A DNA stretch of 64,000 nt from Natronospirales bacterium (GCA_021792635.1 JAJYUH010000003.1:191211-255210); one strand, 5' to 3'. Shown: positions 1-8,237, counted from the first letter of the stretch. Numbers and translations: made by a program. The notes: generated by a model not told the origin, from the sequence alone.

Positions 1-541
1 TGTGGATGTGCATGAGTTCCAGTTCCACAAGGCTCAGGGATTGGCCGGCAGCGGCCAAGTCCATGGCCTGGCCGCCCGCCATGCCGGCGGAGCCGCTGGC
101 TACCGCCACCGTACGGATCATCTCCACGCGGGCGGCCGGCGGCGCAACCATGCTTTTGTCCTCCGCCAGAATCTGGAACGCCAGCACCTGCAGCGCGTCG
201 CCGGCGAGGATGGCGGTGGCTTCGTCAAAGGCTTTGTGACAAGTAGCCCGGCCGCGGCGCAAGTCGTCGTTATCCATGGCTGGCAGGTCATCGTGGATGA
301 GGGAATAGGCATGGATGATTTCCATCGCCGCTGCCGGGCCATCCAGGTGTTCCACCGGTACACCCAGCATTTCGCCGGCGGCGTAGATCAGCAGGGGCCG
401 CAAACGCTTGCCGCCGCCCAGCACCGCATAGCGCATGGCGGCATGCAGCCGTTGGGGCGGCTTGTCAGAACGAGGTAACCACTGGTCCAGAACCGTTTGA
501 ATGCGCTCGGAATACTCCGGCACCCGTTCCCGGAAGGGCAT
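1..541 (-). CDS. ispA: Farnesyl/geranyl diphosphate synthase IspA, N-terminal part
   Basis: Trans-polyprenyl diphosphate synthase that condenses IPP with allylic diphosphates in isoprenoid synthesis. The frame opens with ATG at 541 and runs off the left edge after about 180 codons, so the C-terminal half is missing here. Visible motifs are GGGKRLRP (diphosphate binding) and the first aspartate-rich motif, DDLPAMDND, preceded by HAYSLIH. The start lies 3 bp after the xseB stop, the usual xseB-ispA arrangement, so the two are probably cotranscribed. Family assignment is secure; chain-length specificity cannot be read from this part. Confidence 0.93.
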   Translation of the reverse strand, partial: MPFRERVPEYSERIQTVLDQWLPRSDKPPQRLHAAMRYAVLGGGKRLRPLLIYAAGEMLGVPVEHLDGPAAAMEIIHAYSLIHDDLPAMDNDDLRRGRATCHKAFDEATAILAGDALQVLAFQILAEDKSMVAPPAARVEMIRTVAVASGSAGMAGGQAMDLAAAGQSLSLVELELMHIH

Positions 542-544
542 GGA

Positions 545-790
545 TTATTCGTCCTTGGCGTCGAACGGGGTGAGTCGGGTCCGGCCGTCTTTCTCCACCA
601 GCATTTCCACCTTGAGTTCGGCCTGCTTTAAGGCCGTCTGGCACCGGCGGGTGAGGGCGATACCGCGCTCGAAGTGTTTGAGAGCCGAGTCCAGGCTGAG
701 GTCGCCCTTTTCCAGGGTGGCGACGATGCTCTCGAGTTCCCGGAGGGTGGCTTCAAAATCCGGAGCCCCGGTTTTGGTGGACCTGGTCAC
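545..790 (-). CDS. xseB: Exodeoxyribonuclease VII small subunit
   Basis: 81-residue small subunit of exonuclease VII, which degrades single-stranded DNA together with XseA. The diagnostic segment is FEATLRELESIVATLEKGDL followed by the second helix with LDSALKHFERG, the two-helix hairpin typical of the family. I chose the GTG at 790 rather than the ATG at 892 because it gives the family length (about 80 residues) and has GGAG upstream; residues before it look unlike the family. It is the first gene of the ispA transcription unit. The xseA gene is not in the window. Confidence 0.9.
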   Translation of the reverse strand: MTRSTKTGAPDFEATLRELESIVATLEKGDLSLDSALKHFERGIALTRRCQTALKQAELKVEMLVEKDGRTRLTPFDAKDE

Positions 791-1034
791 AATGGTCTCC
801 TTGCGGACAGGCCCTTCCGGCCTGCTTCCGCTGGCGGGATGCAGCGGCAGTTGCAACGCAGTGTCAATGCCCGAAAAATGCAAAAATTGCATTTTCGCAT
901 TTTGAGCTGGAAAGGTGCCACGCCGACGTTGCTGTGCACCCGGTGCTGCACGTTACACGCCGTGGGTATGCCGGTCAACGCGAGGCTTTGTGAGAGTTGA
1001 CATCATCCGCCGTGAGGGCTAAATTGAGGCCATG
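791..1034. other. Intergenic region between divergent xseB and rubrerythrin units
   Basis: No gene is supported here. The only structure I see is a short inverted repeat at 878-892 (ATGCAA, three A, TTGCAT) that could be an operator for the leftward xseB-ispA transcript. Open frames across this stretch lack recognisable content. Confidence 0.5.
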
Positions 1035-1053
1035 ATTTAGACTAAGTCTAAAT
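1035..1053. promoter_or_regulatory. Perfect 19-bp palindrome upstream of rubrerythrin
   Basis: ATTTAGACT-A-AGTCTAAAT is a perfect palindrome with 9-bp arms around a single central base, 55 bp before the rubrerythrin start. The 9-1-9 geometry and A/T-rich ends resemble operators of Fur/PerR-type dimers; the central GACTAAGTC also recalls Rrf2-type sites. It is the best candidate for redox or iron control of the downstream operon. The regulator is not identified. Confidence 0.6.
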
Positions 1054-1107
1054 AAAGTTGAGCGCCGCCCGGCGCATGTTTCTGTCAGGCACATTTGGAG
1101 GAAATTT

Positions 1108-1530
1108 ATGAGCAAGCTTAAAGGCACCAAGACCGAGGAGAATCTCAAGTACGCCTTCTCAGGTGAATCCCAGGCCAACCGCCGCTATCTGTACTTTGCC
1201 GCCAAGGCGGACGTGGAAGGCTACAATGACGTGTCCGCCGTATTCCGTTCCACCGCAGAAGGCGAGACCGGCCATGCTCATGGCCACCTGGAATACCTCG
1301 AAGCGGTAGGCGACCCGGCTACCGGTCTGCCCATCGGTCCAACCGCCAGCAACCTCAAGGCCGCCATCGCCGGCGAAACTCACGAGTACACGGACATGTA
1401 TCCCGGCATGGCCAAGACCGCCCGCGCAGAAGGCTTTACGGAAATCGCCGACTGGTTCGAGACTCTCGCCAAGGCAGAGCGTTCCCACGCCAACCGCTTT
1501 ACCAAGGCGCTGGATGGCCTCGGCAAGTAA
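1108..1530 (+). CDS. Rubrerythrin-family diiron protein without rubredoxin domain
   Basis: 140-residue ferritin-like four-helix protein. Diiron ligands are visible as E..Y in [16 protein letters not shown], in [17 protein letters not shown], in [11 protein letters not shown] and in [10 protein letters not shown]. The protein stops where a C-terminal rubredoxin domain would begin, so it is an erythrin-type (short) member, probably a peroxide-reducing or iron/oxygen-handling protein that needs an external electron donor. It has a good Shine-Dalgarno (GGAGG) 8 nt before ATG and is the first gene after the 19-bp palindrome. The next gene encodes an iron-sulfur protein that could be its redox partner (inference). 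Confidence 0.92.
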   Translation: MSKLKGTKTEENLKYAFSGESQANRRYLYFAAKADVEGYNDVSAVFRSTAEGETGHAHGHLEYLEAVGDPATGLPIGPTASNLKAAIAGETHEYTDMYPGMAKTARAEGFTEIADWFETLAKAERSHANRFTKALDGLGK

Positions 1531-1551
1531 GGCCTCAAGAAGATGAAATAG

Positions 1552-1573
1552 CGGGGGTGCGCAAGCGCCCCCG
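1552..1573 (+). terminator. Intercistronic GC hairpin after rubrerythrin
   Basis: A 9-bp stem (CGGGGGTGC / GCGCCCCCG, one G-T pair) with a GCAA tetraloop lies 20 bp after the rubrerythrin stop and 41 bp before the next gene. No T-run follows, so it looks more like an attenuator or a 3'-end stabiliser that keeps rubrerythrin mRNA in excess than a full terminator. Confidence 0.45.
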
Positions 1574-1614
1574 TATGCCGGACTGATGTATTTGTTGCGA
1601 CAAGAGAGGTATGC

Positions 1615-2940
1615 ATGTCCGCGGAAGGTGGTCTCAAGGCACCTCACAGACATCCGCTTGATTGGCAAAGCGCGGATTTCTGGAACGAAGACTCGCTGCT
1701 CAGGGAGATGGAGCGCGTCTTCGACATCTGCGCCGGATGCCGGCGCTGTTTCAGCCTGTGCAACTCATTCCCGACGCTTTTTGAGGCCATAGACGCCAGT
1801 AACGCGGGTGAAATCTCCGCAGTTGACAAACGGGCTTATTGGCAGGTGGTGGATCACTGCTATCTTTGCGACCTGTGCTTCATGACCAAATGCCCGTACG
1901 TTCCACCGCACCCCTGGAACGTGGATTTCCCGCATTTGATGCTGCGTGCCAAGGCCTTCAAGTTCAAAAACCAGGGCGCCGGCTTCCGCGACAGGATACT
2001 TTCCTCACCTGACAGGCTCGGCAAGTTCGCCGGCATTCCTGTTGTGGCGCAGACCGTGAACGCGCTGAATCACAGTGGCGCGGCCCGCAAACTCATGGAT
2101 AAGACCCTCGGTATTCATCCCGATGCGGTAGTTCCCGAATTTCACAGCGATAGTGCGCGCAAGCGTCTCAGGAAGCATGCATCAAATCTCGCGGCACAAC
2201 CCATCGAGGGTACTCGCGGACACGTGGCACTGTTCATCACCTGCTACGGCAATCACAACCAGCCGGATCTGGCCGAAGATCTGCTGGCGGTGTTCGAGCA
2301 CAACGGCATCCCGGTGCGGCTGACTCCCCGGGAGCGCTGCTGCGGCATGCCCAAGCTGGAACTGGGTGATCTGGAGAGCATCAGAAAATCAAAGAAAAAG
2401 AACATCCCCATGCTGGCAAAGCTGGTGGACGAGGGTTATGACATCGTTGCCCCCATCCCATCCTGCGTGCTGATGTTCAAGCAGGAGCTGCCGCTGATGT
2501 TCCCGGATGATCCTGAGGTCAGCAAGGTCAAGGACAATATCTACGACCCGTTTGAATACCTGATGCTGCGCCACAAGGCGGGCAAGCTGAAGACGAAATT
2601 CAGACAATCTCTGGGCAAAGTGTCCTACCATGTTCCCTGCCACCAGCGTGTGCAGAACATCGGCTTGAAAACCAGAGAGATGCTGGAGCTGGTGCCGGAT
2701 ACACAGGTGGAGATCATCGAGCGTTGCTCCGGCCACAACGGTACCTATGCGGTGAAAAGCGAGTTCCATGACATATCCATGAAGATCGGCCGGCCGGTAA
2801 TGGAGCGGGTGGCTGATTCCGGTTGCAATCACTACACCAGCGACTGTCCCATGGCGGCGGAACAGATCCAGAACGGTCTGCCGGACCGCCGTGCGCCGGA
2901 ATCGCCCATGAGACTGTTGAGAATGGCCTACGGTGTGTAA
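1615..2940 (+). CDS. Heterodisulfide reductase/GlpC-type iron-sulfur protein (two CCG domains)
   Basis: 441-residue soluble iron-sulfur protein. Near residues 39-49 and 77-89 are two 4Fe-4S cysteine clusters ([24 protein letters not shown]). They are followed by two cysteine-rich CCG-type domains: the first around CYGNHNQ...RCCGMPKLE, the second around HVPCHQR...RCSGHNG, in which Ser replaces the usual second Cys. This is the layout of GlpC and heterodisulfide-reductase subunit D-like proteins that relay electrons between an oxidoreductase and quinone or thiols. Position between a rubrerythrin and a ferritin-like gene suggests electron delivery to those diiron proteins; that role is inference. 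Confidence 0.88.
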   Translation: MSAEGGLKAPHRHPLDWQSADFWNEDSLLREMERVFDICAGCRRCFSLCNSFPTLFEAIDASNAGEISAVDKRAYWQVVDHCYLCDLCFMTKCPYVPPHPWNVDFPHLMLRAKAFKFKNQGAGFRDRILSSPDRLGKFAGIPVVAQTVNALNHSGAARKLMDKTLGIHPDAVVPEFHSDSARKRLRKHASNLAAQPIEGTRGHVALFITCYGNHNQPDLAEDLLAVFEHNGIPVRLTPRERCCGMPKLELGDLESIRKSKKKNIPMLAKLVDEGYDIVAPIPSCVLMFKQELPLMFPDDPEVSKVKDNIYDPFEYLMLRHKAGKLKTKFRQSLGKVSYHVPCHQRVQNIGLKTREMLELVPDTQVEIIERCSGHNGTYAVKSEFHDISMKIGRPVMERVADSGCNHYTSDCPMAAEQIQNGLPDRRAPESPMRLLRMAYGV

Positions 2941-3049
2941 GGCCGCTGCTTTATTCCCTCGCCCGGGCAATGGGGAGAGAAAAGTATGCAAGGCGCTTTA
3001 CTCTTCGGAGTTACCCTGTATCCAACAGGAATAAATGGAGGAATTAACC

Positions 3050-3340
3050 ATGACAAGCGCAGGCTACCACGAGCCGATCGAGGAGTTGTCCGACGAAGTC
3101 CGCGATTTCCACCGGGCGGTAGTGTCGCTCATGGAAGAGCTGGAGGCGGTGGACTGGTACAACCAGCGGGTGGCCGCCTGCAAGGACCGGGAACTGGCCG
3201 CCATCCTGGCGCACAACCGCGACGAGGAGATGGAGCATGCCTCCATGGTGCTGGAATGGATCCGCCGGCATAGCCAGCGCTTTGAGCATGAACTGAAGGA
3301 TCACCTCTTCAGCAAAGGTCCCATTACCGATCATGAGTAG
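3050..3340 (+). CDS. Encapsulated-ferritin-like (EncFtn family) small diiron protein
   Basis: 96-residue helical hairpin closely matching the encapsulin-associated ferritin EncFtn: MEELEAVDWY and ILAHNRDEEMEHA are family hallmarks. The residues equivalent to the known Rhodospirillum rubrum ferroxidase ligands Glu32, Glu62 and His65 are present (here Glu30, Glu60, His63), as are the Trp/Tyr after the first Glu. Start ATG 3050 follows a strong GGAGGAATT site. The protein ends at GPITDHE, where known EncFtn proteins continue into a tail carrying the encapsulin-targeting peptide, and no encapsulin gene lies in the window. It may therefore be a free-standing ferroxidase working with the adjacent rubrerythrin. 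Confidence 0.85.
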   Translation: MTSAGYHEPIEELSDEVRDFHRAVVSLMEELEAVDWYNQRVAACKDRELAAILAHNRDEEMEHASMVLEWIRRHSQRFEHELKDHLFSKGPITDHE

Positions 3341-3358
3341 TTTGAGAGGGATTGCCGC

Positions 3359-3943
3359 GTGAAAAAACTCGAGCGCAGGGATTTATTGAGTCTTGAGGAG
3401 TACGCACAGAAACGCGCCGCCTTCCGCGAGCGGATCATGCGTCACAAAAAGACGCGTACTCTGTCCATTGGTCCCAATGTGACGCTGCTGTTCGAGGACG
3501 GTCTGACCATGCAGTACCAGGTCCAGGAGATGCTGCGCGCCGAGCGTATTTTCGAGCCCGCCGGTATTCAGGAGGAACTGGACGCCTACAATCCGCTGAT
3601 CCCAGACGGCGGCAACTGGAAGGCCACCATGCTTATCGAGTTCGAAGACGTCGCGGAGCGCCAGCGGCAGCTCGCACGCCTCATCGGTATCGAGGATCAA
3701 ATCTGGATGCAGGTGTCGGGCCATGACAGTATCCGGGCGATCGCCGATGAGGATATGGAGCGGGAGAACGCCGACAAGACCTCCTCGGTGCATTTCCTGC
3801 GCTTCGAGCTCACGCCGCCGATGGTGCAGTCGCTCAAGAGCGGCGCAGTACTGGGTGCCGGCGTGGACCACGACCACTACCGCCACGCGGTAACCCCGGT
3901 GCCCGCGGCAGTGCGCGCTGCACTGCTCGCCGATCTCGCCTGA
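3359..3943 (+). CDS. DUF3501 family protein
   Basis: 194-residue soluble protein recognised by its N-terminal EYAQKRAAFRERIMRHKK and the following IGPNVTLLFED and QYQVQEMLRAERIF segments, typical of DUF3501. No catalytic motif is evident and no function is established. It starts with GTG 18 bp after the EncFtn-like gene, preceded by GAGAGGG, so it is the last gene of the rubrerythrin operon. Co-occurrence with rubrerythrin and the CCG iron-sulfur protein suggests a shared oxidative-stress or iron role (inference). Confidence 0.82.
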   Translation: MKKLERRDLLSLEEYAQKRAAFRERIMRHKKTRTLSIGPNVTLLFEDGLTMQYQVQEMLRAERIFEPAGIQEELDAYNPLIPDGGNWKATMLIEFEDVAERQRQLARLIGIEDQIWMQVSGHDSIRAIADEDMERENADKTSSVHFLRFELTPPMVQSLKSGAVLGAGVDHDHYRHAVTPVPAAVRAALLADLA

Positions 3944-3965
3944 TCCGCGGTCTTCCCGCCACCAC

Positions 3966-3993
3966 TTGCCTTCGGTATAACCCGAGTTATACT
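3966..3993 (+). promoter_or_regulatory. Promoter and operator of the MazEF-like pair
   Basis: A -35-like TTGCCT (3966-3971) and a -10 TATACT (3988-3993) flank a perfect inverted repeat GTATAAC-CCGA-GTTATAC (3975-3992). The repeat covers the spacer and the -10, as expected for autorepression by the ribbon-helix-helix antitoxin. The -10 ends 6 nt before the ATG at 4000 and no Shine-Dalgarno is present, so the mRNA is probably leaderless. Confidence 0.65.
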
Positions 3994-3999
3994 GGCGGC

Positions 4000-4242
4000 A
4001 TGAAAACCGCTATTTCCATTCCCGACATGGTTTTCCAGGCGGCCGAGCGGCTGAGCCGGCGCCTGGGCGTGTCCCGCAGCCAGTTGTACGGGCAGGCGGT
4101 GGCGGAATACCTCAAGGAACACGGCTCGGCGGGTATCACCGAGGCCCTGAACCGCGTGTATGGCGAGAATCCGCAGGTGGGCACCATGGATACCGGCCTG
4201 CTTGAGCTTCAAAAGCGTTCCCTGCCGAGCGAAGACTGGTAG
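4000..4242 (+). CDS. Ribbon-helix-helix antitoxin (MazE-like)
   Basis: 80-residue protein with an N-terminal ribbon-helix-helix DNA-binding fold (KTAISIPDMVFQAAERLSRR, then GVSRSQLYGQAVAEYL) and a C-terminal tail (GLLELQKRSLPSEDW) that would wrap the toxin. It overlaps the downstream toxin start by one base, implying translational coupling. The palindrome overlapping its promoter is the probable autoregulatory operator. Confidence 0.88.
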   Translation: MKTAISIPDMVFQAAERLSRRLGVSRSQLYGQAVAEYLKEHGSAGITEALNRVYGENPQVGTMDTGLLELQKRSLPSEDW

Positions 4243-4583
4243 TGCAGCGTGGCGAAATCTGGTGGGCCTCGTTGCCGGAGCCTTCCGGTTCAGGCCCGGG
4301 CTTCCGCCGGCCGGTACTCATCGTCCAATCCGATGATTTCAACAAGAGCCGCATCCAGACCGTGGTGGCCGCGGCCATCACATCCAACCTGAAACTTGCC
4401 GCGGCGCCGGGCAATGTGCTGTTGCGCAGCCGGGCTTCCGGTCTCAAGCGCGATTCGGTGGTGAATGTCTCCCAGGTGATTACCCTCGACAAGGGTTTTC
4501 TCACGGAACGTGTGGGAAAATTGCCGACCGGATCATTCCACGACGTGGAATCCGGCTTGCGCCTGGCGTTATCCCTGCCATGA
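4242..4583 (+). CDS. Type II toxin, PemK/MazF-family mRNA endoribonuclease
   Basis: 113-residue MazF-family toxin: RGEIWWASLPEP at the N-terminus, GFRRPVLIVQSDDFN, then VNVSQVITLDK, the conserved strand order of the family. It starts with GTG that shares its G with the antitoxin stop codon (TAG). The reading frame is intact with all family motifs, so the toxin is probably active. The following parE gene begins 23 bp later and appears independent. Confidence 0.9.
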   Translation: MQRGEIWWASLPEPSGSGPGFRRPVLIVQSDDFNKSRIQTVVAAAITSNLKLAAAPGNVLLRSRASGLKRDSVVNVSQVITLDKGFLTERVGKLPTGSFHDVESGLRLALSLP

Positions 4584-4606
4584 ACCCTAAAGAAAGATAC
4601 TGAAGC

Positions 4607-6493
4607 ATGAGCGCCAGATACGACGCCGCCGACATTGAAGTGCTTTCCGGCCTTGATCCAGTGCGCCGGCGGCCTGGCATGTACACCGATACCAGCCGCC
4701 CCAACCATCTCGCCCAGGAAGTCATAGACAATTCCGTGGACGAGGCCATCGCCGGCTTCGCCAGAAGAATCGAGGTCATCGTCCACAAGGATGGCTCACT
4801 GTCGGTCAACGACGACGGCCGCGGTATGCCGGTGGACGTGCACCCCAAGGAAAAGCTCACCGGCGTGGAGCTGATCCTCACGCGCCTGCACGCCGGCGCC
4901 AAGTTCTCCGACAAGAACTACCGCTTCTCCGGCGGCTTGCACGGAGTGGGTGTGTCGGTGGTAAACGCGCTCTCCGAGAAGCTCGAAGTGTGGGTACGCC
5001 GCAACGGCATGAACTATCACATGACGTTCAAGGACGGCCGGCGCACCGGCAAGCTGGAAGAGCAGGGCGTGGTGGGCAAGGCCAACACCGGCACGCGCCT
5101 GCGCTTCTGGCCGGACCCGAAATACTTCGATTCGCCGAAATTTTCCATTCCAAAACTGAAGCACGTGCTGCGCGCCAAGGCGGTACTGTGCCCCGGGCTC
5201 ACCGTCAAACTCATCAACGAGCAGACCCTGGAAAAGGACGAATGGCAGTATCACGGCGGCCTTAAGGATTACCTGGTGGAGTCCCTTGAGGGCCGCGATT
5301 TTATCCCCGACGAACCCTTCACCGGCAGCCTGGAAGCGGAGAAAGAAGCCGCGGACTGGGCGGTGGTGTGGCTGCCGGACGGCGGCGAGGTGTTCGCCGA
5401 AAGTTACGTGAACCTCATTCCCACCGTACAGGACGGCACTCATGTGAACGGCCTGCGCACAGGGCTCACGGATGCGGTGCGCGAGTTCTGCGAATTCCGC
5501 AATCTGGTGCCGCGCGGCGTGAAACTCGCGCCGGAAGACATCTGTGATCGGGCCGCCTACGTGTTGTCGGTGAAAATGAGCGATCCGCAATTCTCCGGCC
5601 AGACCAAGGAGCGGCTGTCGTCACGGGAATCCGCGGCCTTCGTCTCCGGCATCGTCAAGGATTCCCTAGCCCTGTGGCTTAATCAGCACACCGAAGCGGG
5701 CGAACAGATCGCGCAGCTCGCTATCGAGAGCGCCCAGCAGCGCCTGAAGCTCAGCAAGCAGGTGGTGCGCAAGAAAGTCACCAGCGGTCCGGCCCTGCCG
5801 GGCAAACTGGCGGACTGCAGCAGCGGCGAGTCGGAGCGCAGTGAATTGTTCCTGGTGGAAGGCGACTCCGCCGGTGGCTCCGCCAAACAGGCCCGAGACC
5901 GGGAGTTCCAGGCCATCCTGCCGCTGCGCGGCAAGATCCTGAACACCTGGGAAGTGGATGCCGCCGAAGTGCTGGCTTCACAGGAAGTCCACGACATCAG
6001 CGTGGCGCTCGGCGTGGAGCCGGGTTCCAGCGATCTCGGCGGCTTGCGCTATCACAAGGTCTGCATCCTGGCGGATGCGGATTCCGACGGCCAGCATATC
6101 GCCACGCTCCTGTGCGCACTTTTCCTGCGTCACTTCAGGCCGCTGGTGCAGAGCGGGCACGTGTTCGTCTGCATGCCGCCGCTGTTCCGCATTGATATCG
6201 GCAAGAACGTGTACTACGCGCTGGACGAAGGCGAGCGCAAGGGAATCCTTGACCGCATCGCCGCCGAGCAGCAGAAAGGTAAGATGACGGTCACACGTTT
6301 CAAGGGCCTGGGCGAGATGAGTCCGCAGCAGTTGCGCGAGACCACCATCGCGCCGGATACCCGCCGGCTGGTTCAGCTCACCATAGAAGCCAAGGACAAC
6401 ACCGACCGGCTCATGGACATGCTGCTCGCCAAGAAGCGCGCGGCGGACCGCAGGGAATGGCTGGAGAAGAAGGGCAATCTGGCGGAGGTCTAG
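4607..6493 (+). CDS. parE: DNA topoisomerase IV subunit B
   Basis: 628 residues, close to E. coli ParE (630). ATPase subunit of topoisomerase IV, which decatenates chromosomes together with ParC. The GHKL ATP site is seen in EVIDNSVDEAIAGF, DDGRGMPVDVHP and GGLHGVGVSVVNAL; the TOPRIM metal site in EGDSAGGSA and DADSDGQHI; and GLGEM near the C-terminus. Its partner parC lies 12.8 kb downstream beyond an accessory region, so the two subunits are not cotranscribed here. Confidence 0.98.
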   Translation: MSARYDAADIEVLSGLDPVRRRPGMYTDTSRPNHLAQEVIDNSVDEAIAGFARRIEVIVHKDGSLSVNDDGRGMPVDVHPKEKLTGVELILTRLHAGAKFSDKNYRFSGGLHGVGVSVVNALSEKLEVWVRRNGMNYHMTFKDGRRTGKLEEQGVVGKANTGTRLRFWPDPKYFDSPKFSIPKLKHVLRAKAVLCPGLTVKLINEQTLEKDEWQYHGGLKDYLVESLEGRDFIPDEPFTGSLEAEKEAADWAVVWLPDGGEVFAESYVNLIPTVQDGTHVNGLRTGLTDAVREFCEFRNLVPRGVKLAPEDICDRAAYVLSVKMSDPQFSGQTKERLSSRESAAFVSGIVKDSLALWLNQHTEAGEQIAQLAIESAQQRLKLSKQVVRKKVTSGPALPGKLADCSSGESERSELFLVEGDSAGGSAKQARDREFQAILPLRGKILNTWEVDAAEVLASQEVHDISVALGVEPGSSDLGGLRYHKVCILADADSDGQHIATLLCALFLRHFRPLVQSGHVFVCMPPLFRIDIGKNVYYALDEGERKGILDRIAAEQQKGKMTVTRFKGLGEMSPQQLRETTIAPDTRRLVQLTIEAKDNTDRLMDMLLAKKRAADRREWLEKKGNLAEV

Positions 6494-6499
6494 CAGCGC

Positions 6500-7147
6500 A
6501 TGAAAGTCCCCCTGCTGAAATCAGTCCTTCTGACGCTGCTGTTGTTCGTCGGTTCCTATCTGCCTGCATTTGCAGTCGTGGGGCTGTTAAAGCCTCATGC
6601 AGTAGTTGCCGTGCCGCTCACCATTGGCATTTCGCTTGCCGCTGCAATGATTCTCATACTGGTTCTTGGCCATTCCCGCGGCGGCATCCGGTCGTACGGC
6701 TTCAGATGGTGCGAGCCGCGGTACCTTCTGTGGGCAATCGTTCTCGCCCTGCCCGTCGGTTTGGGGCTCACCTACGTGACTGAGTTGTTTCCCGTGCACG
6801 ATCCGCTGGCTGGCGCGCATTTCCGTCCCTGGATGACAGCGGTCTATTTTCTCGCGGGGGCACCGCTGTCGGAGGAAATCATTTTCCGCGGCCTACTGCA
6901 AACTACGCTGTTTCAAGCCGTGGAGGCGGATTTCGGAATTGCCTCGATCCGGATTTCCATCGCTGCCTTCGCCGTGGCAGCCCTGTTTGGACTGATTCAT
7001 CTGAACATCAGTCTGTTGACGGCGGTTTCGGCTTTTGCGCTTGGTCTTTTGGCGGGTGTGTTGCGCCAGCGTAGTGGCAGTCTGTTGCCCGCATACTTGG
7101 TGCATGCAATCTTCAACGCCGCAGGAATCGTCTGGACGCTCAGATAA
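6500..7147 (+). CDS. CPBP-family intramembrane metalloprotease
   Basis: 215-residue membrane protein with about six hydrophobic helices. The CPBP/Rce1-type motifs are present: APLSEEIIFRG (glutamates), FGLIHLNIS (His) and a third His in YLVHAIFNAAG. Members cleave substrates within the membrane or confer bacteriocin self-immunity. It starts 6 bp after parE, but its own promoter is unclear. A second CPBP protein occurs in the integron array at 16798. Confidence 0.88.
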   Translation: MKVPLLKSVLLTLLLFVGSYLPAFAVVGLLKPHAVVAVPLTIGISLAAAMILILVLGHSRGGIRSYGFRWCEPRYLLWAIVLALPVGLGLTYVTELFPVHDPLAGAHFRPWMTAVYFLAGAPLSEEIIFRGLLQTTLFQAVEADFGIASIRISIAAFAVAALFGLIHLNISLLTAVSAFALGLLAGVLRQRSGSLLPAYLVHAIFNAAGIVWTLR

Positions 7148-7284
7148 AATCCCGATGTCTTAATCGGCTGCATGCCGTCTTTCCCGACCGCCCCCAGGCG
7201 GAAGTCCTTCGCTTCGTGTCTATCAGCAATGGCTGAAGCGGTGCCGGACAGGCCGTTATTTGCAATCACTTCGACGTATTTCAT
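7148..7284 (-). pseudogene. 5' remnant of a DUF389 membrane protein gene
   Basis: From ATG 7284 (preceded by GGAGGG) the first ~43 codons, beginning MKYVEVIANNGLSGTASAIA and including FRLGAVGKDGMQ, match the soluble N-terminus of DUF389 proteins. Homology stops just where the oppositely oriented CPBP gene ends, so the membrane part has been lost and the frame continues antisense into that gene. This is a deletion scar with its ribosome binding site still in place. Confidence 0.7.
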
Positions 7285-7305
7285 CTTGCCCTCCAGGCTT
7301 CAGGC

Positions 7306-7557
7306 TCACTCGTTCCCGATCTGAACGAGCTTGATGCGGCCCGTGGCGCCGCTTTTGATGGTGACCGTGGATTTGGGGCAGGCAAAGCGCCGCGCGATCA
7401 GCTCGACCAGTTCCCGATTGGCCCGGCCCTCCATGGGCGGCGACTGCAGCCGTGCCACCCACAGGCCTTCCTGGTTCGGCTCTTCGAGCGTGCTGACTCG
7501 CGCGTTGGGCTTGACCTTCACCCGGATGATTCTGGTGCTGGAATTGCCGGCGTTCAA
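7306..7557 (-). CDS. DUF167 (YggU family) protein
   Basis: 83-residue protein of the small DUF167/YggU family: IIRVKVKPNARVSTLEE, VARLQSPPMEGRANRELVE and KSTVTIKSGATGRIKLVQIG cover the whole domain. No biochemical function is established. I place the start at TTG 7557 because it overlaps the upstream stop as TTGA, giving translational coupling; the long upstream extension in the same frame is antisense-like and unlike the family. Confidence 0.8.
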   Translation of the reverse strand: MNAGNSSTRIIRVKVKPNARVSTLEEPNQEGLWVARLQSPPMEGRANRELVELIARRFACPKSTVTIKSGATGRIKLVQIGNE

Positions 7558-8084
7558 CGGGGATTCCGCTGTGAGTCGCGTCTGAGCGATTTCTTTCGCA
7601 CGAGTATTCGGCGCGCCGGTTTTCGGGGTTTGGCTGCCGCAGAAATCCGCCGCGGCGTGACCACTTCCCAGTCGGCGATACCGCCGGCGATTACCCGGAA
7701 CAGCGGATGCGGTTTCGGTATTCCGGCCGCGGCAAATTGCCGCAAGCGGGTGGGTTTGCATTTTCTGAGCTTGCGGACCAGGTGCGTCCATTCGTGTTTG
7801 AGCTGTCCGCGGCTGACGGTGAGCGGCTGGTGCTTGCCGCTGCGGCTGATCTTGCGGGCGTCAAAGCGGTAGCCGCGGCGCGCGGCTTCAGCGTGCACCT
7901 GCCGGAGATACGCGGCGATGCAGTATCTCGATGCCCGTGATTCCCGAAACCGCTGTAACTGCGGGTGATGCCGGTAGCCGCGCGTCCTGCCGCGCAGCAC
8001 CGCCTGCGCCAGCAGCGCCTCCCGCCACAACGCCACCAGACCCTTGGCGTCGAGATATTTGGGATGCAGCGACCAGAGACGCAT
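7554..8084 (-). CDS. Pyrimidine dimer DNA glycosylase/endonuclease V family protein
   Basis: 176-residue protein of the T4 endonuclease V-like (Pyr_excise) family, which removes UV photoproducts. MRLWSLHPKYLDAKGLVALW at the N-terminus, then GYRHHPQLQRF and the HAEAARRGYRFD region are characteristic. Start ATG 8084 was chosen by homology; the upstream 15 codons are not family-like and no clear Shine-Dalgarno is seen. The C-terminal 40 residues are basic and probably disordered. Overlap with DUF167 by four bases suggests one transcript. Confidence 0.82.
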   Translation of the reverse strand: MRLWSLHPKYLDAKGLVALWREALLAQAVLRGRTRGYRHHPQLQRFRESRASRYCIAAYLRQVHAEAARRGYRFDARKISRSGKHQPLTVSRGQLKHEWTHLVRKLRKCKPTRLRQFAAAGIPKPHPLFRVIAGGIADWEVVTPRRISAAAKPRKPARRILVRKKSLRRDSQRNPR

Positions 8085-8199
8085 CAGCAATTTATTTTGT
8101 GAATCAACAATGAAGGGAGCATGCCGCAAGCATGGTTCGGAAAGCTCTGGTTCATGCCTGCAATTTGCAATAGCGTCATTGCGCCCCCGGATCAGGTCC

Positions 8200-8237
8200 G
8201 GGGCCGGCTACCCGTCACCGGCTCAGGTGCCGGCCCC
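8200..8237. repeat. 38-nt hairpin repeat, copy 1
   Basis: An 8-bp stem, GGGGCCGG...CCGGCCCC, encloses a 22-nt loop, 46 bp downstream of the DUF6632 gene. It has the same length as the hairpin at 9509-9546 and 28 of 38 positions match, with the terminal pair changed G-C to A-T so that pairing is kept. An outer complementary pair of GC-rich arms (about 8182-8190 and 8250-8259) surrounds this copy. Confidence 0.6.

Noticed and set aside
3035..3049. Upstream in-frame start of the EncFtn-like gene
   Set aside because: The five codons MEELT are the Shine-Dalgarno region itself (GGAGGAATTAACC); ATG 3050 is the real start.
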